Shown here piece after piece: positions 1 through 5,466 of a DNA stretch of 5,466 nt; positions within the stretch are counted from its first letter, which is position 1; each line of letters starts with the position of its first letter. The stretch covers positions 1-5,466 of the forward strand of contig JAIEMH010000075.1 in assembly GCA_019752245.1 (NCBI GenBank), read 5' to 3'. Source of the DNA: Flavobacteriaceae bacterium (GTDB taxonomy: Bacteria > Bacteroidota > Bacteroidia > Flavobacteriales > Flavobacteriaceae). Both the position numbers and the translations under genes were made by a program. The notes under the pieces are model-generated. The model saw only the letters and a list, made by a program, of their open reading frames with translations, did not search any database and was not told the origin of the DNA.

Positions 1-408
1 TTCAAAGGTAAATACTTCTAAAACAAATAGTGTTAAATGATGAATTACAACCGATAGAAATATAAATGAAAAACGCTCTGGAGTTAAAACGTCGTTTAAT
101 CTTACGGTTTGATATTCATAACTTAAACCAAAAGAAAATTTGAAAAGCGAAGGTCTTACAAAGGCTAAAAGTAAACAAGCAGCAGCATGAACACCTCCAG
201 AATTACAAAATAAATCCATTGTAATTCCTAATAAAAAACTTGCTCCTAAAAGTGCATATTTATTTCCGTTAACAGGAAAAAGAATAATGAATAAAATATA
301 AGGAAACGGATTTATATAACCCATAAAGTTGAAATTATTAAAAATAACAACTTGGGCCGCAAGCAGTAATATAAAACGAGCCAGATTAAATAACATTGCG
401 CTATTCAT
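1..408 (-). CDS. mreD: Rod shape-determining membrane protein MreD, 3' end cut off by the window edge
   Basis: MreD is an integral inner-membrane protein of the elongasome that works with MreC and MreB to position lateral-wall peptidoglycan synthesis. The frame reads 136 codons from an ATG at 408 to the window edge with no stop. It is very hydrophobic, with likely membrane segments near residues 6-24, 35-47, 51-67, 73-88 and 113-133. The family-like core is visible: GITMDLF (61-67), then NSGGVHAAA (69-77), then a segment ending in R85-P86, and an HH pair at 123-124. The start at 408 overlaps the end of mreC by 8 bp (ATGAATAG), suggesting translational coupling; M5 at 396 is a less likely alternative. 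From memory, flavobacterial MreD proteins are about 165-170 residues, so roughly 30 residues are missing. The identification rests on this pattern and on gene order after mreBC. MreD is poorly conserved across phyla, so context carries part of the weight. Confidence 0.93.
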   Translation of the reverse strand, partial: MNSAMLFNLARFILLLAAQVVIFNNFNFMGYINPFPYILFIILFPVNGNKYALLGASFLLGITMDLFCNSGGVHAAACLLLAFVRPSLFKFSFGLSYEYQTVRLNDVLTPERFSFIFLSVVIHHLTLFVLEVFTFE

Positions 409-1228
409 TCTTTTGAGTCTTTTTTTCTAGGTTAATAATCTCGTCTCTATCTTTGTTTTTGATGATGTAAACATGACCTAAACTAGTCATGTCATTAAAT
501 AATTTTACATCAATCGTATAGAAATTGGTTTGATTGTCTGTGTAAATTTTATAAACAGTACCAATATTTATATTCTCAGGAAATATAGTAGATTGTGCTC
601 CAGTAACAATAGTATCACCTTTTCTAACAGATGCTAATCTTGGTACATCAACAAGTTGTACATAACCAGTATTTTTACCGTTCCAAGTTAATGAACCAAT
701 ATGATTTGATTTTTTGATTTTAGCATTTATTGGCGATTCTGTGTTTAAGATACTCAATACAGTGCAATAATTAGTTGATGTATTTTCTACAACTCCAACT
801 ATACCTAAACTATTTATAACTCCCATTTCCGATTTTACTCCTTGTCTAGATCCAGAATTTAGTGTAAGAAAATTTATTTGAGAACTATAAGAGTTTTTAA
901 TAACTTCCGATTCAACAATTTCTATTTTATTGACTCCTTTTATTGTATCTAATTTTGCCATCTTAGTTGTGTCTTTTGTGTTAAATAAGAGACTTTTAAG
1001 ACGTGCATTTTCTTTAGCTAATTCTTCATTTTGAATTTTCAAATTGAAATATCCCTCAACATTACTAGTCATTTCATAAACGCCACCTGTGAAAAAATTA
1101 GCAGAGCTAATGACCTTGCTTTTGTGATAAGAATGTGATTGAATTGTTAGCGATAACGCTAATATCATAAGCAGCAAAAACAGCATACGATAGCTGTTTT
1201 TAAATATAAAGTTAAATATTTGCTGCAT
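401..1228 (-). CDS. mreC: Rod shape-determining protein MreC
   Basis: MreC is a bitopic inner-membrane protein whose periplasmic beta-rich domain scaffolds the elongasome, linking MreB and MreD to the peptidoglycan synthases. The 275 residues show a short cytoplasmic N-terminus, one membrane helix (about 15-31), a likely coiled coil (about 58-81, including NEELAKENARLKSLL) and then the MreC beta domain. Family landmarks are LNSGSRQGV (123-131), GIVGVV (142-147), a TG...FP stretch (209-217) and NIGTV (221-225). The frame can be extended upstream to a TTG at 1252, adding 8 residues, but the ATG at 1228 is preferred: it is the commoner start codon, MQQIFNFIFKNSYR matches how I recall flavobacterial MreC starting, and the extension runs into an inverted repeat. 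The C-terminal tail is lysine- and glutamate-rich. The gene follows mreB after 89 bp and overlaps mreD by 8 bp. No truncation is evident. Confidence 0.97.
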   Translation of the reverse strand: MQQIFNFIFKNSYRMLFLLLMILALSLTIQSHSYHKSKVISSANFFTGGVYEMTSNVEGYFNLKIQNEELAKENARLKSLLFNTKDTTKMAKLDTIKGVNKIEIVESEVIKNSYSSQINFLTLNSGSRQGVKSEMGVINSLGIVGVVENTSTNYCTVLSILNTESPINAKIKKSNHIGSLTWNGKNTGYVQLVDVPRLASVRKGDTIVTGAQSTIFPENINIGTVYKIYTDNQTNFYTIDVKLFNDMTSLGHVYIIKNKDRDEIINLEKKTQKNE

Positions 1229-1317
1229 CTTTAAAAAGTTATAAAACTTCAAATTCCAAATTCCAAAACATTGTCAATTAAGATGTTTGGAATTTGAGAT
1301 TTAAAAAAATTGGAATT
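1229..1317 (-). other. mreB-mreC spacer with possible hairpin and U-rich tract
   Basis: This 89 bp gap lies inside the apparent mre operon. Read on the transcribed minus strand, it has a copy of AAATTCCAA just after the mreB stop, then an A/T-rich stretch, then a possible hairpin. One form pairs CAAATTCCAAACAT with ATGTTTTGGAATTTG around an 11-nt loop, with one bulged base. An alternative is a perfect 12-bp pairing (1286-1297 with 1249-1260) around a 25-nt loop. A U-rich run (about 1232-1247) follows, ending just before the mreC ATG. This resembles a weak intrinsic terminator or a processing or stability element that could lower mreC-mreD expression relative to mreB. The stem is AT-rich, so its strength is uncertain. 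No promoter-like TAnnTTTG box was seen here. Confidence 0.45.
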
Positions 1318-1318
1318 T
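1249..1318. repeat. Inverted-repeat cluster: four copies of AAATTCCAA
   Basis: The 9-nt word AAATTCCAA occurs on the plus strand at 1251-1259 and 1258-1266 (overlapping by two bases), and its reverse complement TTGGAATTT occurs at 1287-1295 and 1310-1318. TCAAATTCCAAA (1249-1260) and TTTGGAATTTGA (1286-1297) form a perfect 12-bp inverted repeat. The last copy touches the mreB stop codon. I noticed no other copy in this window. From memory, similar AAATTCCAA palindromes are common between genes in Flavobacterium genomes, so this may be one member of a dispersed small intergenic repeat; that part is recollection and was not tested. Confidence 0.7.
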
Positions 1319-2346
1319 TATTTAATTAATATGCTTCTGAATTTTGGAATGTTTTTCAATGCCATTCCAGTTCCTCTAACAACGGCTTTCAAAGGATCTT
1401 CAGCGATGTAAACAGGTAAATCTGTTTTTAAAGAAATACGTTTGTCAAGACCACGAAGCATTGATCCACCACCAGCTAAATAAATACCAGTGTTATAAAT
1501 ATCGGCAGCTAATTCAGGTGGAGTTTGAGATAATGTTTCCATTACTGCATCTTCAATACGTTGAATAGATTTGTCTAAAGCTTTAGCAATTTCTCTAAAA
1601 GAAACTTCTACTTGTTTTGGTTTTCCAGTAAGTAAATCTCTACCTTGAACAGACATATCGTCTGGAGGTGTATCTAAAGCATCTGTTGCAGAACCAACTT
1701 GAATTTTAATTTTCTCAGCAGTTGTTTCTCCAACAAAAAGATTGTGTTGTGTTCTCATATAATAAATGATGTCGTTTGTAAAAACATCACCTGCAATTTT
1801 CACTGATTTATCACATACAATTCCACCAAGAGCAATGACTGCAATTTCTGTTGTTCCACCACCAATATCTACAATCATGTTTCCTTTAGGTTGCATAATA
1901 TCAATACCAATACCAATTGCTGCTGCCATTGGTTCGTGAATTAAATATACTTCTTTTCCGTTTACACGCTCACATGATTCTTTTACAGCACGCATTTCTA
2001 CTTCTGTAATTCCAGACGGAATACAAACTACCATGCGCAAAGCTGGAGTAAACATTCTTTTCTTTAAAGCTGGAATACTTTTTATGAACATACTAATCAT
2101 CTTCTCGGAAGCATCAAAATCGGCAATAACTCCGTCTTTTAATGGTCGTATGGTTTTTATGTTTTCATGAGTTTTACCTTGCATCATGCTGGCTTCTTTA
2201 CCAACTGCGATGATTTTTCCAGATACTCTATCTCTTGCAACAATAGAAGGACTATCAATTACAACTTTGTCGTTGTGAATGATTAGTGTGTTAGCGGTAC
2301 CAAGGTCAATTGCTATATCCTCGGTCATGAAATCAAAAAATCCCAT
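1318..2346 (-). CDS. mreB: Rod shape-determining protein MreB (bacterial actin)
   Basis: MreB is an ATP-binding actin homologue that forms membrane-associated filaments and guides the cell-wall elongation machinery. The 342-residue product is the normal full length for the family. The actin-fold signatures are all present: phosphate-1 loop DLGTAN (14-19), connect-1 region HEPMAAAIG (137-145) with the expected catalytic glutamate E138, phosphate-2 loop DIGGGTTE (160-167), a GD pair (186-187), EKIK (211-214) and the adenosine motif LAGGGS (290-295). The loop KRMF (96-99) is a plausible counterpart of the hydrophobic membrane-insertion loop known in Thermotoga MreB; that is inference by position. 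The ATG at 2346 gives MGFFDFMTEDIAIDLG; M7 at 2328 is an alternative, but the hydrophobic MGFFDF lead is family-like and probably real. It lies 58 bp downstream of purH, where a -7-like box suggests it may also have its own promoter. Nothing is missing or broken. Confidence 0.99.
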   Translation of the reverse strand: MGFFDFMTEDIAIDLGTANTLIIHNDKVVIDSPSIVARDRVSGKIIAVGKEASMMQGKTHENIKTIRPLKDGVIADFDASEKMISMFIKSIPALKKRMFTPALRMVVCIPSGITEVEMRAVKESCERVNGKEVYLIHEPMAAAIGIGIDIMQPKGNMIVDIGGGTTEIAVIALGGIVCDKSVKIAGDVFTNDIIYYMRTQHNLFVGETTAEKIKIQVGSATDALDTPPDDMSVQGRDLLTGKPKQVEVSFREIAKALDKSIQRIEDAVMETLSQTPPELAADIYNTGIYLAGGGSMLRGLDKRISLKTDLPVYIAEDPLKAVVRGTGMALKNIPKFRSILIK

Positions 2347-2390
2347 AATTATATAAAGGGTGTTTAGTTTGTTAAATTTTTTTCAGCCTA

Positions 2391-2398
2391 CAAAAATA
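2391..2398 (-). promoter_or_regulatory. Candidate mreB promoter, -7 element
   Basis: On the minus strand this reads TATTTTTG, matching the Bacteroidota -7 consensus TAnnTTTG. It sits in the purH-mreB gap, just after the purH stop. A transcript starting about 7 bases downstream would have a leader of about 37 nt before the mreB ATG. No TTG is found at the expected -33 distance, where the sequence is purH 3' coding DNA, so the call is weak. In AT-rich DNA such an octamer can occur by chance. If real, it would let mreBCD be transcribed apart from purH. Confidence 0.4.
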
Positions 2399-2404
2399 AT
2401 AAAA

Positions 2405-3931
2405 TTAATGTTTAAAATGACGTGTTCCTGTAAATACCATTGCAACTTTATTTTCATTGCAATAATTGATGCTTAATTCGTCTTTTATTGATCCACCAGG
2501 TTGAATAACAGCGGTAATTCCGGCATCATGTGCAATTTCTACACAATCAGGAAACGGAAAAAAGGCATCACTTGCCATTACTGCTCCATGCAAATCAAAT
2601 TGGAAAGTATTGGCTTTTTCAATTGCTTGTTTTAAAGCATCAACTCTTGATGTTTGTCCTGTTCCAGAAGCAATTAATGTGTTATTTTTTGCGAAAACAA
2701 TTGTATTTGATTTGGTATTCTTACAGATTTTAGATGCAAAAAGTAAATCTTCAATTTCTTGATTGCTAGGTTCTTTAATAGTAACGTTTTTTAGATGCTC
2801 TTTAGTATCTGTGATGTTGTTTTTATCTTGAACTAATAATCCGTTCAAACTCGTTCTTACTTGGCGTTGAGGTAAAGGTACATCATTTATAGTCAAAATG
2901 ATTCGGTTCTTTTTTTCTTGTAGAATATTTAACGCTTCGTCATCATAACTTGGCGCAATAACTACTTCGCAGAAAAGCGAATTGATTTCTTTTGCAGTTT
3001 CAGTATCAATTTTTCCATTAGCCATTAGAACACCACCAAATGCTGAAGTTGGGTCGCAAGCTAAAGAAGCAAGATAAGCTTCCTTCATGGTTTTTCTAGT
3101 TGCAAGTCCGCATGCATTGTTGTGTTTTAGTATAGCAAATGTTGGTTCGTTGTTTTTGAATTCGGCAATTAAATTTACAGCGGCATCAACGTCTAGCAGA
3201 TTGTTGTATGACAATTCTTTTCCGTGAATTTTTGTAAACATAGCGTCAAAATCGCCAAAGAAAAATCCTTTTTGGTGTGGATTTTCTCCATAACGAAGTA
3301 CTTGACCGTTTGCAATACTTTCTTTATAAAAAGTATCTTCAGTATTAAAATAATTGAAAATAGCCGTATCATAATTGGATGAAACGTGAAACGCTCTAGT
3401 TGCCAAATATTTTCTTTGTTCAATAGTAGTTGCGCCATTTCCTTCGGTGATCATTCCTAAAAATAATTCGTATTCTGCTACAGATGGCACAATTACAGTG
3501 TCTTTAAAGTTTTTAGCTGCAGCACGAATTAATGAAATACCACCAATATCAATTTTTTCAATCGCATCGGCTTCACTTGCACCAGAAGCAACAGTTTTTT
3601 CAAATGGATATAAATCTACAATTACCAAATCTATTTGTGGAATGTCAAATTCCTTCATTTGTTCTACATCGGTCGGATTGTCTTGACGGTTTAAAATACC
3701 ACCAAAAACTTTTGGATGTAATGTTTTTACACGTCCACCAAGAATAGAAGGATAAGAAGTAACATCTTCTACAGGAACTACAGGAATGCCCAAATTTTTA
3801 ATAAAATCTTCGGTTCCGCCAGTAGAGTAAATAGTTGCATTTTGTTTGTGAAGTTGTCTCACAATTGGCTCTAATCCGGTTTTATCAAATACCGAAATAA
3901 GAGCAGATTGAATGATTTTTGTAGTGCTCAT
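2405..3931 (-). CDS. purH: Bifunctional AICAR formyltransferase / IMP cyclohydrolase PurH
   Basis: PurH catalyses the last two steps of de novo IMP synthesis in the cytoplasm: AICAR plus 10-formyl-tetrahydrofolate gives FAICAR, which is then closed to IMP. Both domains are complete in 508 residues. The N-terminal MGS-like cyclohydrolase domain (about 1-200) shows STGGT (36-40), GGRVKTLHPK (65-74), DLYPF (106-110) and DIGG...RAAAKN (128-141). The C-terminal transformylase domain (about 205-508) shows RYGENPHQ (213-220), KHNNACG (269-275) with the lysine-histidine pair expected in the active site, DPTSAFGG (293-300), SDAFFPFPD (454-462), QPGGSIKD (477-484) and the terminal RHFKH. The ATG at 3931 begins MSTTKIIQSALISVFDKTGL, a standard PurH opening. 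There is no Shine-Dalgarno sequence, as is usual in this phylum. A -7-like box ends 21 bp upstream of the start. The gene is first in the leftward series that continues into mreB, and it diverges from the permease at 4252. Confidence 0.99.
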   Translation of the reverse strand: MSTTKIIQSALISVFDKTGLEPIVRQLHKQNATIYSTGGTEDFIKNLGIPVVPVEDVTSYPSILGGRVKTLHPKVFGGILNRQDNPTDVEQMKEFDIPQIDLVIVDLYPFEKTVASGASEADAIEKIDIGGISLIRAAAKNFKDTVIVPSVAEYELFLGMITEGNGATTIEQRKYLATRAFHVSSNYDTAIFNYFNTEDTFYKESIANGQVLRYGENPHQKGFFFGDFDAMFTKIHGKELSYNNLLDVDAAVNLIAEFKNNEPTFAILKHNNACGLATRKTMKEAYLASLACDPTSAFGGVLMANGKIDTETAKEINSLFCEVVIAPSYDDEALNILQEKKNRIILTINDVPLPQRQVRTSLNGLLVQDKNNITDTKEHLKNVTIKEPSNQEIEDLLFASKICKNTKSNTIVFAKNNTLIASGTGQTSRVDALKQAIEKANTFQFDLHGAVMASDAFFPFPDCVEIAHDAGITAVIQPGGSIKDELSINYCNENKVAMVFTGTRHFKH

Positions 3932-3952
3932 TGTGATGTGTTGTTAAGCACG

Positions 3953-3960
3953 CAAAAGTA
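3953..3960 (-). promoter_or_regulatory. Candidate purH promoter, -7 element
   Basis: On the minus strand this reads TACTTTTG, followed by C, an exact match to the Bacteroidota TAnnTTTG -7 box. Transcription would start near 3946, giving a leader of only about 15 nt before the purH ATG. That short spacing is common for flavobacterial genes. No TTG is present 17-23 bases upstream, so the -33 half is missing or degenerate; that stretch is instead occupied by a repeat (3974-4008). This is the best of the three promoter candidates in the window. Confidence 0.6.
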
Positions 3961-3973
3961 GTTTTTTTAATCT

Positions 3974-4008
3974 GAATTTATTTTAGTTTTTTGTAGAATT
4001 TATTTCAG
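3974..4008. repeat. 13-bp direct repeat with 22-bp period upstream of purH
   Basis: GAATTTATTTTAG (3974-3986) and GAATTTATTTCAG (3996-4008) agree at 12 of 13 positions and start 22 bp apart, about two helical turns. The pair is flanked by an 8-bp inverted repeat, AATCTGAA (3969-3976) and TTCAGATT (4004-4011). It lies 14 bp upstream of the purH -7 box, where a -33 element would be. Such an arrangement would suit a protein-binding site, but no known operator is recognised and AT-rich sequence makes short repeats likely by chance. Confidence 0.4.
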
Positions 4009-4223
4009 ATTTCAAAAAAAATAATTAACAAATCTTGGAGTCTTTTTACAAGTCAATTAGTAGGTGTTTCTTAGTGCAATTTTATGATTGAACATAGAAA
4101 ATGAATATAGAATTTCAACTTTATTAAATCATCGTCAAAAACAAATTCACAAAATTAAATTTTCCAAAATACTATTTCTAGCTATTTTCTGTAACAATTC
4201 TATCATTCTATTTACTAATATCT

Positions 4224-4231
4224 TAAATTTG
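4224..4231 (+). promoter_or_regulatory. Candidate promoter of the ABC permease gene, -7 element
   Basis: TAAATTTG matches the Bacteroidota TAnnTTTG consensus and ends 20 bp before the ATG at 4252. A start site about 7 bases downstream would leave a leader of about 14 nt, similar to the purH arrangement. No TTG is present at the -33 distance. The leader is A-rich with no Shine-Dalgarno sequence. Confidence 0.5.
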
Positions 4232-4251
4232 ACCTAGAAAATATATCCGAT

Positions 4252-5466
4252 ATGCTTGTTTACCTTCGATTATTGAGTGAAAGTTTCAGTTTTGCTATGA
4301 ATGCTTTGCGAAACAACAAGTTGCGAACATTGCTTTCGTTGCTTGGTGTAACCATTGGAATATTTTCTATTATTGCAGTTTTGGCAGCTGTAGATTCTTT
4401 AGATAGAAAAATCAAAAAAGACTTAAGTAGTTTAGATAAAAACACGATTTATTTGTTTAAACATTCTTTTGGTCCATCGGAAGTGCCTAGATGGAAAAGA
4501 GATCAATTTCCAGAAGTAAAATATACTGAATATGAATACTTGAAAAATTCAATTCCTGATGCACAAGAAATGTGTTATCAGCTTTTTGTGAGAAGTGAAA
4601 TTATCAAGTACGACACAAAATCGGTAAGTAGTGTTAATATTGTTCCTGTTTCTTATGAATTTATTGATATTCAAGGTTTGGAGTTTTCTGAAGGAAGATT
4701 TTATAACGAAGCCGAAGCCAATTCTGGTGCAGCAGTTGCCGTTATTGGTGATGAAATTGCCAAAGGACTTTTTGAAAATGTAGATCCAATAGGAAAACAA
4801 ATAAGAATGTACGGTCAGCGTTTTACGGTAATTGGAGTTTTGAAAAAACAAGGTGCCGGAATGTTTGGCGACAGCAACGATACTTCTGCTTTTATTCCTG
4901 TAAATTTCTTGAGAAGAATGTATGGTGATAATAACGATTCAATGACACCTGTAATTGTTATAAAACCAGTGAAAGGTATAGATATGGAAGCATTTAAAGC
5001 TGAAGTATCTCAAAAATTAAGAGCTTTACGCGGATTAAAAACTGGAGAAATTGATAATTTCTTTATCAATGTACTTTCGGGTTTTACCGATATGTTAGAC
5101 GGAATTATTAGCAGTATGAATCTTGGTGGTTGGGTTATTGCAGGATTTTCGTTATTGGTTGGTGGTTTTGGTGTAGCAAATATTATGTTTGTTTCTGTAA
5201 AAGAACGTACCAATTTAATAGGAATTCAAAAATCACTTGGTGCCAAGAACAGATTTATCCTTTTTCAATTCTTGTTTGAAGCCGTAATCCTTTGTTTAAT
5301 TGGTGGATTTATCGGAATTGTAATGGTTTGGTTAATCGCTATAGGACTCACAAAACTACTCGATTTTGAGTTTGTTTTGAGTTTTAGTAATATTCTTCTA
5401 GGTTCGGGATTGGCTATTTTAATTGGATTGATTTCTGGAATTTTATTTCGGGTATTGACTGATTGG
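4252..5466 (+). CDS. MacB/FtsX-family ABC transporter permease, 3' end open at the window edge
   Basis: This reads 405 codons from ATG at 4252 with no stop. It has the layout of a four-helix MacB/FtsX-type (type VII) permease, a class that couples cytoplasmic ATP hydrolysis to periplasmic work such as efflux, lipoprotein release or envelope signalling. A short cytoplasmic lead with ALRNNKLRTLLSLLGVTIGI (18-37) runs into membrane helix 1 (about 26-47). A large periplasmic MacB-type domain follows (about 48-280), including a GRxF motif (148-151) and DPIGKQIR (178-185). Helices 2-4 lie at about 292-313, 338-366 and 381-399. The loop VKERTNLIGIQKSLGA (316-331) is the conserved cytoplasmic coupling segment. 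No ATPase gene is in view, so substrate and partner are unknown; a stand-alone permease using an ATPase encoded elsewhere is possible. After ISGIL (394-398) the sequence reads FRVLTDW instead of the usual P-A...A-x-x-DP-x-x-A-(I/L)-R ending. The gene diverges from purH. Confidence 0.93.
   Translation, partial: MLVYLRLLSESFSFAMNALRNNKLRTLLSLLGVTIGIFSIIAVLAAVDSLDRKIKKDLSSLDKNTIYLFKHSFGPSEVPRWKRDQFPEVKYTEYEYLKNSIPDAQEMCYQLFVRSEIIKYDTKSVSSVNIVPVSYEFIDIQGLEFSEGRFYNEAEANSGAAVAVIGDEIAKGLFENVDPIGKQIRMYGQRFTVIGVLKKQGAGMFGDSNDTSAFIPVNFLRRMYGDNNDSMTPVIVIKPVKGIDMEAFKAEVSQKLRALRGLKTGEIDNFFINVLSGFTDMLDGIISSMNLGGWVIAGFSLLVGGFGVANIMFVSVKERTNLIGIQKSLGAKNRFILFQFLFEAVILCLIGGFIGIVMVWLIAIGLTKLLDFEFVLSFSNILLGSGLAILIGLISGILFRVLTDW

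Larger units (their letters stand above)
3932..4251. other. Divergent intergenic region between purH and the ABC permease
   Basis: This 320 bp stretch is very AT-rich and I see no convincing gene, tRNA or mobile element in it. It holds the leader and promoter of purH at its left end (-7 box 3953-3960), the repeat at 3974-4008, and the candidate permease promoter at its right end (4224-4231). The middle part, about 4012-4220, shows nothing I can name. A chance TAATTTTG on the minus strand at 4150-4157 lacks support as a promoter. The length leaves room for regulator sites or a small RNA, but neither is supported by what I can read. Confidence 0.7.

Noticed and set aside
1229..1252. Longer MreC with 8 extra N-terminal residues starting at TTG (1252)
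   Set aside because: The ATG at 1228 is a better start, gives a family-like N-terminus, and avoids beginning translation within the inverted repeat.
2530..2733. Plus-strand open frame of 67 codons inside purH
   Set aside because: It is antisense to strongly conserved purH sequence and its product resembles no protein family; it is a shadow frame.
3193..3438. Minus-strand open frame of 81 codons overlapping purH in another frame
   Set aside because: It lies wholly within the well-supported purH frame and has no recognisable domain.
3447..3747. Two overlapping plus-strand open frames antisense to the purH N-terminal domain
   Set aside because: Both are antisense to conserved PurH motifs and show no family features.
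4150..4157. TAATTTTG on the minus strand as a second, distal purH promoter
   Set aside because: There is no TTG at a suitable distance, it would give a leader of more than 200 nt, and such matches are expected by chance in AT-rich DNA.
4012..4220. Possible small RNA, riboswitch or short gene in the middle of the divergent intergenic region
   Set aside because: I found no convincing open frame, stable GC-containing hairpin or recognisable riboswitch core.
4260..5213. Three minus-strand open frames antisense to the ABC permease
   Set aside because: They have low-complexity compositions, and the plus strand carries a clear permease with helices and a coupling motif.

Overview
The window looks like a piece of chromosome from a low-GC member of the Bacteroidota, most likely Flavobacterium or a close relative in the Flavobacteriaceae. 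The grounds are the strongly AT-rich DNA, the absence of clear Shine-Dalgarno sequences, TAnnTTTG-type -7 promoter elements, the gene order purH-mreB-mreC-mreD, and protein sequences that resemble flavobacterial orthologues from memory. No database search was possible.

Layout. Reading leftward on the minus strand from about 3931 are purH (bifunctional last two steps of IMP synthesis), mreB (actin-like cell-shape filament), mreC (periplasmic scaffold) and mreD (membrane partner, cut by the left edge after 136 codons). PurH and mreB are 58 bp apart and mreB and mreC 89 bp apart. mreC and mreD overlap by 8 bp, which suggests translational coupling. Diverging from purH across a 320 bp AT-rich intergenic region, a MacB/FtsX-type ABC transporter permease runs rightward from 4252 and is still open at the right edge.

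How the genes work together. MreB, MreC and MreD are core parts of the elongasome (Rod complex), which directs lateral-wall peptidoglycan synthesis; rodA and a class B PBP would be expected just beyond the left edge. PurH is metabolic housekeeping and shares the orientation of the mre genes. The permease is a separate transcription unit with no ATPase partner in view.

Non-coding signals. A -7-like box lies just upstream of purH, mreB and the permease, none with a clear -33 TTG. The mreB-mreC gap holds four copies of a 9-nt word arranged as inverted repeats that can form a hairpin. A 13-bp imperfect direct repeat with a 22-bp period lies just upstream of the purH -7 box. The permease's last visible residues depart from the usual family C-terminus at the window edge.

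This is mostly ordinary conserved core genome. I found no new defence, mobile or biosynthetic system; the points worth checking are small regulatory or structural details.
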